The position numbers were made by a program, and so were the translations under genes. DNA of 64,000 nt, from assembly GCA_034620365.1 (NCBI GenBank), contig JAQGEQ010000299.1, positions 1,116,001 through 1,180,000 on the forward strand, written 5' to 3'. The notes under the pieces are model-generated. The model was not told the DNA's origin and ran no database searches. It was given only the letters and a program-made list of their open reading frames with translations. How positions within the stretch are numbered: position 1 is the stretch's first letter; each line of letters opens with the position of its first letter. The stretch is from Pegea sp. RAD2-039 (taxonomy: Eukaryota > Chordata > Thaliacea > Salpida > Salpidae). Of the stretch, positions 1-12,035 are shown piece by piece.

Positions 1-1161
1 CAACGTACGATAACAGTTATTATGTAATATTATAAAACAAAATTGTAAACCCTTTAAACTAATTTATACAGTCTTATTATTTTATTGTTCAAACTTTTAT
101 TCTAAATAAAAGCAATTTTAAATACTCTTTTTCAAATCGGTTCATACATTTTTATGTAATTCTTATGGAAGAACTGCTAGGAAAAGCTGCCGAATTTTAA
201 TGCAGTTTACCTAAAAATTATTTCAAATATTCTCTGCAATTTGTTTTTAAACTTAAATTTCCATATTATACTATAAATAATAATTACAAAAGTATAACTC
301 AATTCTATATTTCTCTATTAAAACCGTTTAGTTTATTACTTGTGTACCTGATTGATTGTTAAGCGATCTAAAAAATTGTTTTTTAAGAATTGTAAACGAA
401 AGTTTTATTATAATCTGAATATGATGCATGAGTTAGTCAACCGAAACCGATGTGGTGTATAAATTCTGAAGAGCCAAACTTTAACTGCAAGAATTTTACA
501 AAACCTATAGTTCTATAAATAGTTTGTTAAACTTTACAAATGCGTCAAAATTATTTTTCTTATACATTTAGAAATTTATCAATGAATCATAAAGTTTAAC
601 TTTCGTTTTTTTGATATTAATTTAACTTGTCGATTTGTGATAAAAGAAATTCTTATTTACTTTATAACTATGCTTTTATCTGCATTCTATTAAGAGATTC
701 CTTTTAACACACATATACTGAATTAAATACTCTTTTAGCACCAAAGTATAAAACTAAATTGACTTACTTAAAATCTATATTTTCAATCTCTAACGTTTCA
801 TAATAAATGTCTTTGGCTTCAGAAAAGTTTAGACTTCCGCCAAGAATTTGTTTCCATGTAAACAAACCTATTCCAATAATGTCCAAAATCTCCACATGAG
901 TAATTGCCTTTTTTTCTATAAAATAGATTAGTGGATAAATATTTAAAGTTTTTGGCTCATTAACAATTTAGATTAGTATAAGGGTTTAAGAATAGCTGAT
1001 CCATACGAAAGTATAAACAAAAATATCATACTTGGAAATCTGTTCTTAATTTTAAACGAATTTTCTTTCTCCAAACGTGAAACAGTGCAATAAAATTGTG
1101 AAAGTAGAAATATAAGCCCAGTGTAACTTATCAAAAACAGAAGCTTGAAGTTTCTATCCAT
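1..1161 (-). CDS. RXYLT1: Ribitol xylosyltransferase 1 paralog A, 5' exons only (runs off left edge)
   Basis: First two coding exons of a type II Golgi membrane protein of the RXYLT1/TMEM5 family, which adds xylose to the ribitol-phosphate part of the alpha-dystroglycan O-mannosyl glycan. Exon 1 is 1032-1161 (130 nt): start at 1161, short N-terminus, one hydrophobic anchor at about residues 6-25. Exon 2 is 768-915 (148 nt) and carries the family signature IGIGLFTWKQILGG, which matches the vertebrate IGLYLWEHIFEG region. Both exons match the complete paralog at 13057-14748 in length and phase but differ clearly in sequence, so this is an older paralog. Positions 1-767 are intron 2; exons 3-5 must lie left of the window. 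A splice acceptor (cccaacag) sits 7 nt before the ATG. The exons visible here are intact, so the gene may be functional. Confidence 0.75.
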
Positions 1162-1354
1162 AGTAAAACTGTTGGGTTAACTAAAATTGGAACAAATAAT
1201 AATCAAAAGAAATGTTTTTATAAACTATTCAATAATCCTAACCTACTAGTTGTATCAAATTAACAAAACTTAACAACGTTTTCTTGAGAATGTACTGTAA
1301 GTAAAAAAGTAGGTTTATGAATTCTTTCATTTTAATGCTGACTAAAACTTAACC

Positions 1355-1441
1355 TTTCTCAGAAGAAAAAGAGCATTCTCAAAAATAACAAATATTACTG
1401 AATAGGAGCTAAAATAAACACTCACTGCAGACTACTATGAT
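1355..1441 (+). repeat. 87-bp direct repeat, left copy
   Basis: Matches 2136-2222 with about five mismatches over 87 bp. The two copies precisely flank the 694-bp inverted CHP segment. It is far too long for an ordinary transposon target-site duplication. Confidence 0.85.
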
Positions 1442-1721
1442 ATATTGAACCTGGTTCGAAGTCTTGTAAGCTGGTCTTTGGAAACTACAAATTTGACATT
1501 GAAATTGAGTGAATAAATTGAGTTGACTAGATATTTACTTTGTAGATTAAATAAGTATAACAAAGAATAAATTATATTTATTAATGCAAAATAACTACAA
1601 CTTTACATTTTATAGTGTAATAAAAATAAAACAGAAATAACTATAGCAAAATGAATGACTTACATCCAGTATCACGAAAACTCCTAAAATCTAATTTCTC
1701 TTTACTTCCAAAAATACCCAT
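1442..1721 (-). pseudogene. Truncated inverted copy of CHP exon 1 and part of exon 2
   Basis: Within the inverted arm, a 58-nt exon 1 equivalent (1664-1721) keeps the ATG and the splice donor and has one synonymous change. An exon 2 equivalent (1442-1484) is cut after 43 nt. No later CHP exons follow, so it cannot encode a calcium-binding protein. It was created by the inverted duplication, not by retroposition, because intron 1 and upstream DNA are included. Confidence 0.85.
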
Positions 1722-2135
1722 CATAAAAAATTAACTATTGTTTAGTAATAAATATTAATTAGGTTTGACATGCATCGATATAAACAAAATGGATTTTATT
1801 TGAATCTAATTTTGTTTTTAAATAAAAATTTTAATCAGAATCAATGGAGACATTATAAGCATAATTTTTGTAAAAAAAAATTTCTTTTATAAATTATTAT
1901 TAAAATTTTCGTTTAAATTTAACTATTTTAACTTATTATTACTTCGACTTTGAAATCAAGTAAATGCTGCTTTAATTATCTACAATATTTACAATTTTCT
2001 TAAAAATTACCCACAAGCATTTTTAACCATTACCAGGAGCATATCACAAAATGCAAAACTGTAGAGAACAAATAATTCACTTTACTTAATTATTCACATT
2101 AAGTCTCTAAACTATAAAATAAATGTTATTTTTTA
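1442..2135 (-). repeat. Inverted-repeat arm, reverse complement of about 3259-3952
   Basis: The segment is the reverse complement of the CHP copy 1 promoter, exon 1, intron 1 and part of exon 2, about 690 bp, with only scattered differences. The two arms are separated by about 1.1 kb (2136-3258). The arm stops abruptly inside CHP exon 2 at 1442, directly against the left 87-bp direct repeat. Confidence 0.9.
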
Positions 2136-2222
2136 TTTCTCAGAAGAAAGAGAGCATCCTCAAAAATAACAAATATTATTGAATAGGAACTAAGATAAAC
2201 ACTCACTGCAGACTACTATGAT
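2136..2222 (+). repeat. 87-bp direct repeat, right copy
   Basis: Second copy of the repeat at 1355-1441, lying at the inner edge of the inverted CHP arm. Confidence 0.85.
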
Positions 2223-3258
2223 CAGACTAAAGGCAGACTACAATGGTGATATCTATATTTCTAAAAACTTTTTTCTACCTATGGTTACTTTCTTAGGCTT
2301 CTTGATGGTTTGTAAAATTTCTAAAACCGAAAAGAAAAGTTATTTGCATAACATTGCTAAATAACTAGCATGTAAGTTACATATTAACTGTTAGGTGGCT
2401 AAATAACGGTTTCTTTTCATTTCTTTGAATTTTACTCTTTATATTTTAAAAATTGGTGAAACAAGCAATAGGAAACAATATTTCAGGAAAGCTAATTTAG
2501 AACTTAATGAAAACATTAGAATCGTACACATTAACTTCACATAAATTGCATTTTTGCTTTCAGTTGAAAATTAAACTTTTTAAAGGCTTTTCTGGATGTT
2601 TACAAAATAAAAAGTTTGAAATTTTCGAACGGACTCAATTCGTCGATTTTTTTCTATTGTACTTGTATAAAATTTTTTCTTCTAAACGTACATTTATTAA
2701 CTGTTTTCAACTTTTGTATATCTGACAAGCTTTTTTTCTAATTTACGCTTGTTTTTATCACTACACAAAACAAAAAACTTAGAAAGCTAACAGATACAAA
2801 CTAAAATTATTAATTTGCTTTTTACACTTTGCAGATGTTGATGAAAGCAATTAGACATTTTCAACATTAATTTTTTGCTAGCTAAACTTTGTAATCTGAA
2901 GTAGTAGTTTAAAAAAAATTGTTAGCCATAGTTCCGCTGTGATTTTAGTGGATTATAGCGTGCACTCAACTATCGCCATTTCTATATATCTGCTTATATA
3001 AGAAAGGATTAAAGCCTACGTGTTACTAAGGTAACCATCTAAACTGCTTGTCCATTGAAATCGTTGAACTTGGTAAATCATCATTAAAATTTGGTAAACT
3101 GGTACTTTTTTGATGAACAAAACCCAATAATAATCAATAACTGATATATCAACAATTACGATATAAATTTATTCACATAGATAAAACTATCATTACGCAG
3201 CATCTAAATAAATTTAGGATTATGTACAAATGTGTTTACAAAAGATACACATTTATTA
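2223..3258. other. Spacer between inverted arms, no gene seen
   Basis: AT-rich spacer between the inverted CHP fragment and the CHP gene. A 72-codon open frame at 2507-2725 has AT-driven composition and no recognisable motif. I see no exons here. Confidence 0.5.
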
Positions 3259-3672
3259 GAAAAAATAACATTTATTTTATAGTTTAGAGACTTAATGTGA
3301 ATAATTAAGTAAAGTGAATTATTTGTTCTCTACATTTTTGCATTTTGTGATATGCTCCTGGTAATGGTTAAAAATGCTAGTGGGTTATTTTTAAGAAAAT
3401 TGTAAATATTGTAGATAATTAAAGCAGCATTTACTTGATTTCAAAGTCGAAGTAATAATCAGTTAAAATAGTTAAATTTAAACGAAAATTTTAATAATAA
3501 TTTATAAAAAAATATTTTTTTTACAAAAATTATGCTTATAATGTCTCCATTGATTCTGATTAAAATTTTTATTTAAAAACAAAATTAGATTCAAATAAAA
3601 TCCATTTTGTTTATATCGATGTATGTCAAACCAAATTCATATTTATTACTAAACAATAGTTAATTTTTTATG

Positions 3673-6121
3673 ATGGGTATTTTTGGAAGCAAAGAGAAAT
3701 TAGATTTTAGGAGTTTTCGTGATACTGGATGTAAGTCATTCATTTTGCTATAGTTATTTCTGTTTTATTTTTATTACACTATAAATTGTAAAGTTGTAGT
3801 TATTTTGCATTAATAAATATAATTTATTCTTTGTTATACTTATTTAATCTACAAAGTAAATATCTAGTCAACTCAATTTATTCACTCAATTTCAATGTCA
3901 AATTTGTAGTTTCCAAAGACCAGCTTACAAGACTTCGAACCAGGTTCAATATGCTTAGCCACAACAATAATTTCTTAACGTCAGTTTTATTATTTCCTAA
4001 CCATTATAACTACTTTTTTCTGTGTCCAGAAGACTTATTAAGTATTTCTGAAACAAAATAATAATTGTACTTTTATAGTAAACGATATGAAAATCATAAA
4101 CAAACTTGTTGTGATTATTTGTATTTTTTATTAAAGAATATTTTTTAAAGATTTACTTTCAAATGACTATTTTTTATTTTTTTAGAACTTAAACTCATTT
4201 AGCTTGACTTCCTTATTTTTTTAAGTTATACAAAAGTTGTTTGATGTTTGATTTTTATAAAATTAGATTTGTTTAAAGTTTTTCTTTCACCATACTGTTT
4301 TTACTTCAGAAGAGAAGATTTTTTTTCCATACCAGGTTTGGCAATTAATCCGCTGGCTGATAAGATTGTAGAACAGTTTTTTCTGAACAAGTAATTTCTT
4401 TTTCCTTTGTCTTGAAAACTTTAAGATATTCATGAAATCTTGAATGTGAGGTTTCTCTCAGATATAGTAGCTTTGGTATTTTGTTGACTAAATTTATTTC
4501 GCAGAGAAGAAATTAATTTTGACGGTTTTGTAAAAGTGCTTTCAATTTTCAAGCAAAGTCATTCCTGTAATTCCAATGCTTTTGATGAGAACAAACTATT
4601 GAGACTGAAATGTATGCTGATTTGTAACATTTTTTAATATCTAAATTTTTAAACAATTATTTTGTTTAATGTTAGCTTATTCATAGTTATTACTATTATA
4701 TATATATATTTCCAACTTTTAAATAATATAATTTGCTTTGGCTAAAGCTTCTTCAGTTCATTATTAGCAGATGTTAATGTTCAGATTTAAAAAAATACTT
4801 TTACATCTGATAATCTGAATTGAAGTTATACTATATGTAAATTTAATTGATATTGAATAGATTAGTTTTTAAATTTATATCATACGTTAAGCTATTGTTT
4901 GATGGAAATATTGTTGAAAAGCAGCAATATTTTTATTATCTTCACTTATGCTAATCAGGTAAAAATAGTTTTTTATCCAATTCATTTCTCTCAATTTACA
5001 ATTGTTAGTGACAGCTAAAAGCTATAAAAGTATTTGATACTATTGCTTCTGTAAATGGCTCACTTGAAGCTGGTTTCAGAATAAATAAGATACTAATTAT
5101 GGTTTTAAAGTGTTTATTTTGAAAATATTACTAAGAAGCTTGTGACTTTAAGTTAAATTATTAACTTGATAGAAAAGTAGAAGTAAAAATTAATACTATT
5201 TGAATTCAAGTTACTTAATAAAATTAAAAATGTTACAAGACTTTCTGAAAAGTTATTAGAAAAAGCTTGAAAAGGCAGATGTATTAAAAGGTTACTCAAA
5301 TAGATTACTCTTGAATGATATCATTTTTTCATACAGTTTTATTTTCAATGATAGACAAAGATCAAAATGATATGATCAGCAAATGTGAGCTGGAAGAGGT
5401 TATTGGTTTGTTTTCCAAATAATGTTGAGCAATTTTAAACATTTTTTAGAATTTATCGAAATCTGCAAAAATGTTTGTTCTTAAAATTTTGAATAATCAA
5501 CTAATCAAGATACAATTTGAAGGTTTTTGAAAAACTTAACATAAAACTTTTGATTTATTAGATTTTGAGATTGATGCTTGGCTCAAATATTACTAATGAA
5601 CAAATTTCATTAATAGCTTATAGAACTATGTTGGAATCTGATAATACGCAAGATCAATATATGAGCTTTTCCAAGTATTCTGAGGTGAAATATACTTAAT
5701 TGAAATTAAGAATTTTGCAAAAGATTTGCTCCAACAAATTTGGTTTCACTTGATAGCTTTATTTATAAGAGAAGGCTTAATCATTTGTATCAAATTACTA
5801 ATGGTCTTATCACATTTTTCTTCAATTTATAGTAATGATTGTAACAATATATAAGCTAATATTATTTGATTTCATGATTTAAACTAATATGTACTTACTA
5901 TTTTCTGATTTCTATAGCTGTTCTAAAGACTAAAATCGAATAAGTTTTTTGAATTTACTCTTTTATAAGCTACATCTTATTTCTTAAGTTTATATTCAAT
6001 TTGTTCATTTAACTAAAAATCTTATAAAGAGGTATTTTTAGTTTCTAATCATTTTTTTTTATCTTAGATGATGCTAAGAAGTGACCTATTCGCTAAAATG
6101 TGTACTACTTTTAAAAATTGA
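3673..6121 (+). CDS. Calcineurin B homologous protein (CHP1-like EF-hand), copy 1
   Basis: Seven exons: 3673-3730, 3910-3979, 4310-4390, 4505-4611, 5337-5398, 5562-5684 and 6068-6121, giving 165 residues with consistent phases. Family members are N-myristoylated EF-hand proteins that bind and regulate Na+/H+ exchangers. The second of two adjacent ATGs (3673) gives MGIFGSKEK, a good N-myristoylation site (Gly2, Ser6), so I prefer it. Residues around exons 1-3 read TGFSKDQLTRL and EDFFSIPGLAINPL, close to vertebrate CHP1 (TGFSHSQITRL, EDFQRIPELAINPL). EF-hand 3 (residues 93-104, DKDQNDMISKCE) is canonical. The EF-4 loop (134-145) ends in Lys where Glu is expected, so it may not bind calcium. 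The C-terminus is about 30 residues shorter than vertebrate CHP1 (195). The TGA overlaps an AATAAA. Confidence 0.88.
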
Positions 6122-6304
6122 ATAAATTTTGCTTAAAATGTTTTTGAATGTTTCAATATAAAACGTCTGTAAAAGTACTTTCTTGTATTTTATACATCCA
6201 TTTTAGCGTTTAAGTATTAACATGTTTATTTTTTAAAAGTGATCACTATTACTTCAAAACTATTTTAACAAAAACTATAAAAAAAATTAAGGAAAAAAGT
6301 CATT

Positions 6305-6712
6305 TTTCTGGTCCGCTTAGTCCGTGAATGACCATGCATATTATATGTACCAGGGCAAAAGTTATGGATATCCAGTTTTTGGCCATTTAGCAGAATTCCA
6401 CTGTCCACGCCAGCCAGGTTATGCAGCGAAACAGACAGACTTGATGTAGCTACACCCGGCTGGCGTCACATGAGCTTTCACAAAGACACTGAGTACAGTA
6501 ACTAGCTGCCTAAGAGGCTCCAACTCCGGCTGTAAATTCGGAGTTTTGCATCTCCTAAAAGTATTGTCATCTTACCAAACTCACAGGACCCTTCTACCTG
6601 TTTTTCATATGACTTTCGCTTGTCACTAATGTGTCCACCTGGGATCGAGCCCGGTACCACCCTAGTAGGCAGCTTGTGGTAACCGCTTCGCCAACCAGAT
6701 GGACAGTTGTAA
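6305..6712 (-). mobile_element. tRNA-derived SINE, full-length copy
   Basis: About 400 bp of GC-richer sequence in an AT-rich neighbourhood. On the minus strand it begins near 6712 with a tRNA-like head containing a B-box-like segment (gggctcgatccc at 6643-6654) and an anticodon-arm-like stretch. A body of about 300 bp follows, ending in A/T-rich sequence near 6305. The same element is at 12036-12443 (copied with the tandem duplication) and, split in two, at 49600-49790 and 52063-52243. The 93-codon frame at 6502-6783 is incidental to the SINE. Confidence 0.75.
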
Positions 6713-7325
6713 CCAAAAAAATTTAAAGAAAAATCATAACGACGACACTCTGCGATTAAATAAATGACGAAGTCAATAAGCATAATTTTATACTAAATAA
6801 ATAAATTTTGTTGAATTTTATTTTTGACTTGAAGTTAGTTTTATTCATTTTGTTTAACTTTTGTTATTGTTAAAATTATAAAATTATTAAAATCATTTTT
6901 GATTTGAAGTCTAATTTAACAAAAAAAAATCATCAAGTAACTGGAATAGTTTAAAGAAATTTAAAAAAAAAACAGAAAAATAATAAAAACTTGATTTAAA
7001 AAAAACAGAAGTAACGAATAGAATATATTATTTAACAAATGTTCAGAAATTGTGACTAAACGAAAATTACTTTTAAGTTTACTTTGTGGAGAGTAAACCT
7101 GTAGCTAAGGACACAACATTTTTGAAAAATGAATAAATTCAATTTTTCTCCATTAAAATTTTACAAATTTAAGTTTACAAGTTTCATAAAAAAGCAACAA
7201 AAGTTTTTTTTACTAATTTTTAATCTGTAAGAAGATTAAAAAAAAACAAATAAAATGCATTTTACAAACAAAATTGTGTTATATTAAACATTTCTCACAA
7301 ATAATTTAAGTGTGTTCATCTAAAT

Positions 7326-8535
7326 CTATTTGAAAAGTGTTTTGATATCGTTGATAAATTTTCTACGAAGAGATAGTTTGAAATTGGAATACCATTCAGC
7401 AACCTTTAATCTTTCATTAATCTTCTCTTCAACAGGCAAGTTGTAGAACTTCTCAAAAATCTCTTTACTATCTTCTTTCCAACTTGTAACAAATTTTAAA
7501 GGTGCCTTATAAAGTTTCAACAACATATATGGAGATGTAATATTTTCATATCCAGGTATAAAAGAAGGTTTACAAGAATCCCTCACATTGTCATCTATTA
7601 CTGGAATTGATCCTAATTCTAAAGCTTCAAATGTCCGATAACATTCTGCAGCAGTGCCAAGAGGTGATAAAGTCAGATCACTATTTTCTAAAGCTGCAAG
7701 ATACGGATTAGTACCAAGAGTTTCTTTTTGGTTTTTCCACCTAGAAAAGTAAAAATTAAACTGAAATATTATTAAACTGAGATATTTACTCAAATTTTTT
7801 CAAAACCACGAAAATATTAGTCAGACTTTAAAAATCTGTCATTTAAAAGCCTTACTTAGAAGAAAATGAAAACAAGTTTTCTTCTTCTTTAATCAGGTCA
7901 GGATAAGACTGAATTGCTCTTAAAAAAGGATAACGAGACTCCCGGATTGCTCCGACAAAGGTAGCAGTATAATCTCTTGGTGCAGTCAAATCGACTTCTA
8001 TATCATTTGTTAGTTGTAAGTTTCGTCTGAGTTTGTGGTTGTCAGAACTGTAAGAAATTATTAAAATAATCGAAAGTAGGTTTGTTGACTCTAAGAAAAA
8101 TACATTTTTAACAGTCTAGTTAATTTCCGCTAACTTTATACAATAAGTCTATTACTAAACTTGGATTTTATATTAAAGTAATTATCAACCGACTGATTAA
8201 CTAAATGTATGGTAAAATTATTATCAACTTACTATTGAATTCCTAGTGGCCATAGAAACACACGTTTGTTGTCAACAAGATTTGATTCATGAGTGACATA
8301 CACAAATCTCAACTTGTCAAACTCCAATAAAGTATTCAAGTATTTATCATTACAGGCAAGATCAGAAAAGATAATCAAAGCAATGTTCTTGATTTTGTTA
8401 CTTTTTAGTAGGCGTGCGAGGATTTCCACAGCAGATCCACTTCCATCTCTTCCCCAGAAAGCAAGAATAACATTTTCTGATTGAAAAGAAATCTGTTGAT
8501 CAGTTGGTCTTGGATGACAGCAGTCAACACGAAAT
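7326..8535 (-). pseudogene. RXYLT1: RXYLT1 hybrid copy B lacking its first two exons
   Basis: Exons 3-5 are present and open: 8233-8535, 7856-8047 and 7326-7740 (stop). The C-terminal exon has the family core SDLTLSPLGTAAECYRTFEA. Exon 3 is a chimera: its C-terminal part, and everything downstream of it, is near-identical to copy C, whereas its N-terminal part (about 8350-8535) differs from C and is followed by the intron of paralog A (8566-8998 = 1-433). Exons 1-2, with start codon and membrane anchor, would lie within the deleted 434-3269 equivalent, and none are found before the CHP gene. With no start, signal-anchor or promoter this copy is probably dead, although its frames are still open, so the event looks recent. 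Confidence 0.8.
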
Positions 8536-9402
8536 CTGAAAATTTATAGTTTTGAAAGTTAGACTCAACGTACGATAACAGTTATTATGTAATATTATAA
8601 AACAAAATTGTAAACCCTTTAAACTAATTTATACAGTCTTATTATTTTATTGTTCAAACTTTTATTCTAAATAAAAGCAATTTTAAATACTCTTTTTCAA
8701 ATCGGTTCATACATTTTTATGTAATTCTTATGGAAGAACTGCTAGGAAAAGCTGCCGAATTTTAATGCAGTTTACGTAAAAATTATTTCAAATATTCTCT
8801 GCAATTTGTTTTTAAACTTAAATTTCCATATTATACTATAAATAATAATTACAAAAGTATAACTCAATTCTATATTTTTCTATTAAAACCGTTTAGTTTA
8901 TTACTTGTGTACCTGATTGATTGTTAAGCGATCTAAAAATTTGGTTTATAAGAATTGTAAACGAAAGTTTTATAATAATCTGAATATGATGCATGAGTTT
9001 TATTTATTTTATAGTTTAGAGACTTAATGTGAATATTTAAGTAAAGTGAATTATTTGTTCTCTACATTTTTGCATTTTGTGATATGCTCCTGGTAATGGT
9101 TAAAAATGCTAGTGGGTTATTTTAAGAAAATTGTAAATATTGTAGATAATTAAAGCAGCATTTACTTGATTTCAAAGTCGAAGTAACAATCAGTTAAAAT
9201 AGTTAAATTTAAACGAAAATTTTAATAATAATTTATAAAAAATTTTTTTTTTACAAAAATTATGCTTATAATGTCTCCATTGATTCTGATTAAAATTTTT
9301 ATTTAAAAACAAAATTAGATTCAAATAAAATCCATTTTGTTTATATCGATGTATGTCAAACCAAATTCATATTTATTACTAAACAATAGTTAATTTTCTA
9401 TG

Positions 9403-11852
9403 ATGGGTATTTTTGGAAGCAAAGAGAAATTAGATTTTAGGAGTTTTCGTGATACTGGATGTAAGTCATTCATTTTGCTATAGTTATTTCTGTTTTATTT
9501 TTATTACACTATAAATTGTAAAGTTGTAGTTATTTTGCATTAATAAATATAATTTATTCTTTGTTATACTTATTTAATCTACAAAGTAAATATCTAGTCA
9601 ACTCAATTTATTCACTCAATTTCAATGTCAAATTTGTAGTTTCCAAAGACCAGCTTACAAGACTTCGAACCAGGTTCAATATGCTTAGCCACAACAATAA
9701 TTTCTTAACGTCAGTTTTATTATTTCCTAACCATTATAACTACTTTTTTCTGTGTCCAGAAGACTTATTAAGTATTTCTGAAACAAAATAATAATTGTAC
9801 TTTTATAGTAAACGATATGAAAATCATAAACAAACTTGTTGTGATTATTTGTATTTTTTATTAAAGAATATTTTTTAAAGATTTACTTTCAAATGACTAT
9901 TTTTTATTTTTTTAGAACTTAAACTCATTTAGCGTGACTTCCTTATTTTTTTAAGTTATACAAAAGTTGTTTGATGTTTGATTTTTATAAAATTAGATTT
10001 GTTTAAAGTTTTTCTTTCACCATACTGTTTTTACTTCAGAAGAGAAGATTTTTTTTCCATACCAGGTTTGGCAATTAATCCGCTGGCTGATAAGATTGTA
10101 GAACAGTTTTTTCTGAACAAGTAATTTCTTTTTCCTTTCTCTTGAAAACTTTAAGATATTCATGAAATCTTGAATGTGAGGTTTCTCTCAGATATAGTAG
10201 CTTTGGTATTTTGTTGACTAAATTTATTTCGCAGAGAAGAAATTAATTTTGACGGTTTTGTAAAAGTGCTTTCAATTTTCAAGCAAAGTCATTCCTGTAA
10301 TTCCAATGCTTTTGATGAGAACAAACTATTGAGACTGAAATGTATGCTGATTTGTAACATTTTTTAATATCTAAATTTTTAAGCAATTATTTTGTTTAAT
10401 GTTAGCTTATTCATTGTTATTACTATTATATATATATATTTCCAACTTTTAAATAATATAATTTGCTTTGGCTAAAGCTTCTTCAGTTCATTATTAGCAG
10501 ATGTTAATGTTCAGATTTAAAAAAATACTTTTACATCTGATAATCTGAATTGAAGTTATACTATATGTAAATTTAATTGATATTGAATAGATTAGTTTTT
10601 AAATTTATATCATACGTTAAGCTATTGTTTGATGGAAATATTGTTGAAAAGCAGCAATATTTTTATTATCTTCACTTATGCTAATCAGGTAAAAATAGTT
10701 TTTTATCCAATTCATTTCTCTCAATTTACAATTGTTAGTGACAGCTAAAAGCTATAAAAGTATTTGATACTATTGCTTCTGTAAATGGCTCACTTGAAGC
10801 TGGTTTCAGAATAAATAAGATACTAATTATGGTTTTAAAGTGTTTATTTTGAAAATATTACTAAGAAGCTTGTGACTTTAAGTTAAATTATTAACTTGAT
10901 AGAAAAGTAGAAGTAAAAATTAATACTATTTGAATTCAAGTTACTTAATAAAATTAAAAATGTTACAAGACTTTCTGAAAAGTTATTAGAAAAAGCTTGA
11001 AAAAGGCAGATGTATTAAAAGGTTACTCAAATAGATTACTCTTGAATGATATCATTTTTTCATACAGTTTTATTTTCAATGATAGACAAAGATCAAAATG
11101 ATATGATCAGCAAATGTGAGCTGGAAGAGGTTATTGGTTTGTTTTCCAAATAATGTTGAGCAATTTTAAACATTTTTTAGAATTTATCGAAATCTGCAAA
11201 AATGTTTGTTCTTAAAATTTTGAATAATCAACTAATCAAGATACAATTTGAAGGTTTTTGAAAAACTTAACATAAAACTTTTGATTTATTAGATTTTGAG
11301 ATTGATGCTTGGCTCAAATATTACTAATGAACAAATTTCATTAATAGCTTATAGAACTATGTTGGAATCTGATAATACGCAAGATCAATATATGAGCTTT
11401 TCCAAGTATTCTGAGGTGAAATATACTTAATTGAAATTAAGAATTTTGCAAAAGATTTGCTCCAACAAATTTGGTTTCACTTGATAGCTTTATTTATAAG
11501 AGAAGGCTTAATCATTTGTATCAAATTACTAATGGTCTTATCACATTTTTCTTCAATTTATAGTAATGATTGTAACAATATATAAGCTAATATTATTTGA
11601 TTTCATGATTTAAACTAATATGTACTTACTATTTTCTGATTTCTATAGCTGTTCTAAAGACTAAAATCGAATAAGTTTTTTGAATTTACTCTTTTATAAG
11701 CTACATCTTATTTCTTAAGTTTATATTCAATTTGTTCATTTAACTAAAAATCTTATAAAGAGGTATTTTTAGTTTCTAATCATTTTTTTTTATCTTAGAT
11801 GATGCTAAGAAGTGACCTATTCGCTAAAATGTGTACTACTTTTAAAAATTGA
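9403..11852 (+). CDS. Calcineurin B homologous protein (CHP1-like), copy 2
   Basis: Exons 9403-9460, 9640-9709, 10040-10120, 10235-10341, 11068-11129, 11293-11415 and 11799-11852. By eye I found no difference from copy 1 in the coding exons; introns show a few substitutions and one-base indels. It therefore encodes the same 165-residue myristoylated EF-hand protein. Its upstream region differs: because of the deletion, RXYLT1-A intron sequence (8566-8999) is joined only about 400 bp before the start codon, so the upstream sequence beyond about 3270-equivalent is replaced. Expression may therefore differ from copy 1. Confidence 0.87.
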
Positions 11853-12035
11853 ATAAATTTTGCTTAAAATGTTTTTGAATGTTTCAATATAAAACGTCTG
11901 TAAAAGTACTTTCTTGTATTTTATACATCCATTTTAGCGTTTAAGTATTAACATGTTTATTTTTTAAAAGTGATCACTATTACTTCAAAACTATTTTAAC
12001 AAAAACTATAAAAAAAATTAAGGAAAAAAGTCATT

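Larger units (their letters stand above)
1..8565. repeat. Tandem duplication unit, first copy
   Basis: Positions 1-433 recur at 8566-8998, and 3270 to about 8350 recur at 9002 to about 14083, in the same order and orientation and nearly identical. The first copy holds RXYLT1-A 5' exons, an inverted CHP fragment, CHP copy 1, a SINE and the RXYLT1-B exons. The right-hand end of the unit falls inside RXYLT1 exon 3, which fits unequal crossing-over between the two RXYLT1 paralogs. Confidence 0.9.

Noticed and set aside
3831-4061. 76-codon frame, repeated at 9561-9791
   Set aside because: It is CHP exon 2 with read-through into both introns; the true exon is 3910-3979 (9640-9709).
4015-4061. Alternative CHP exon reading PEDLLSISE
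   Set aside because: It mimics the expected ED.....E motif, but no frame-consistent GT..AG intron supports it. The exon at 4310-4390 gives a perfect family match and phase.
6502-6783. 93-codon minus frame, repeated at 12233-12514
   Set aside because: It lies within the tRNA-derived SINE; no protein family, and GC content is that of the SINE.
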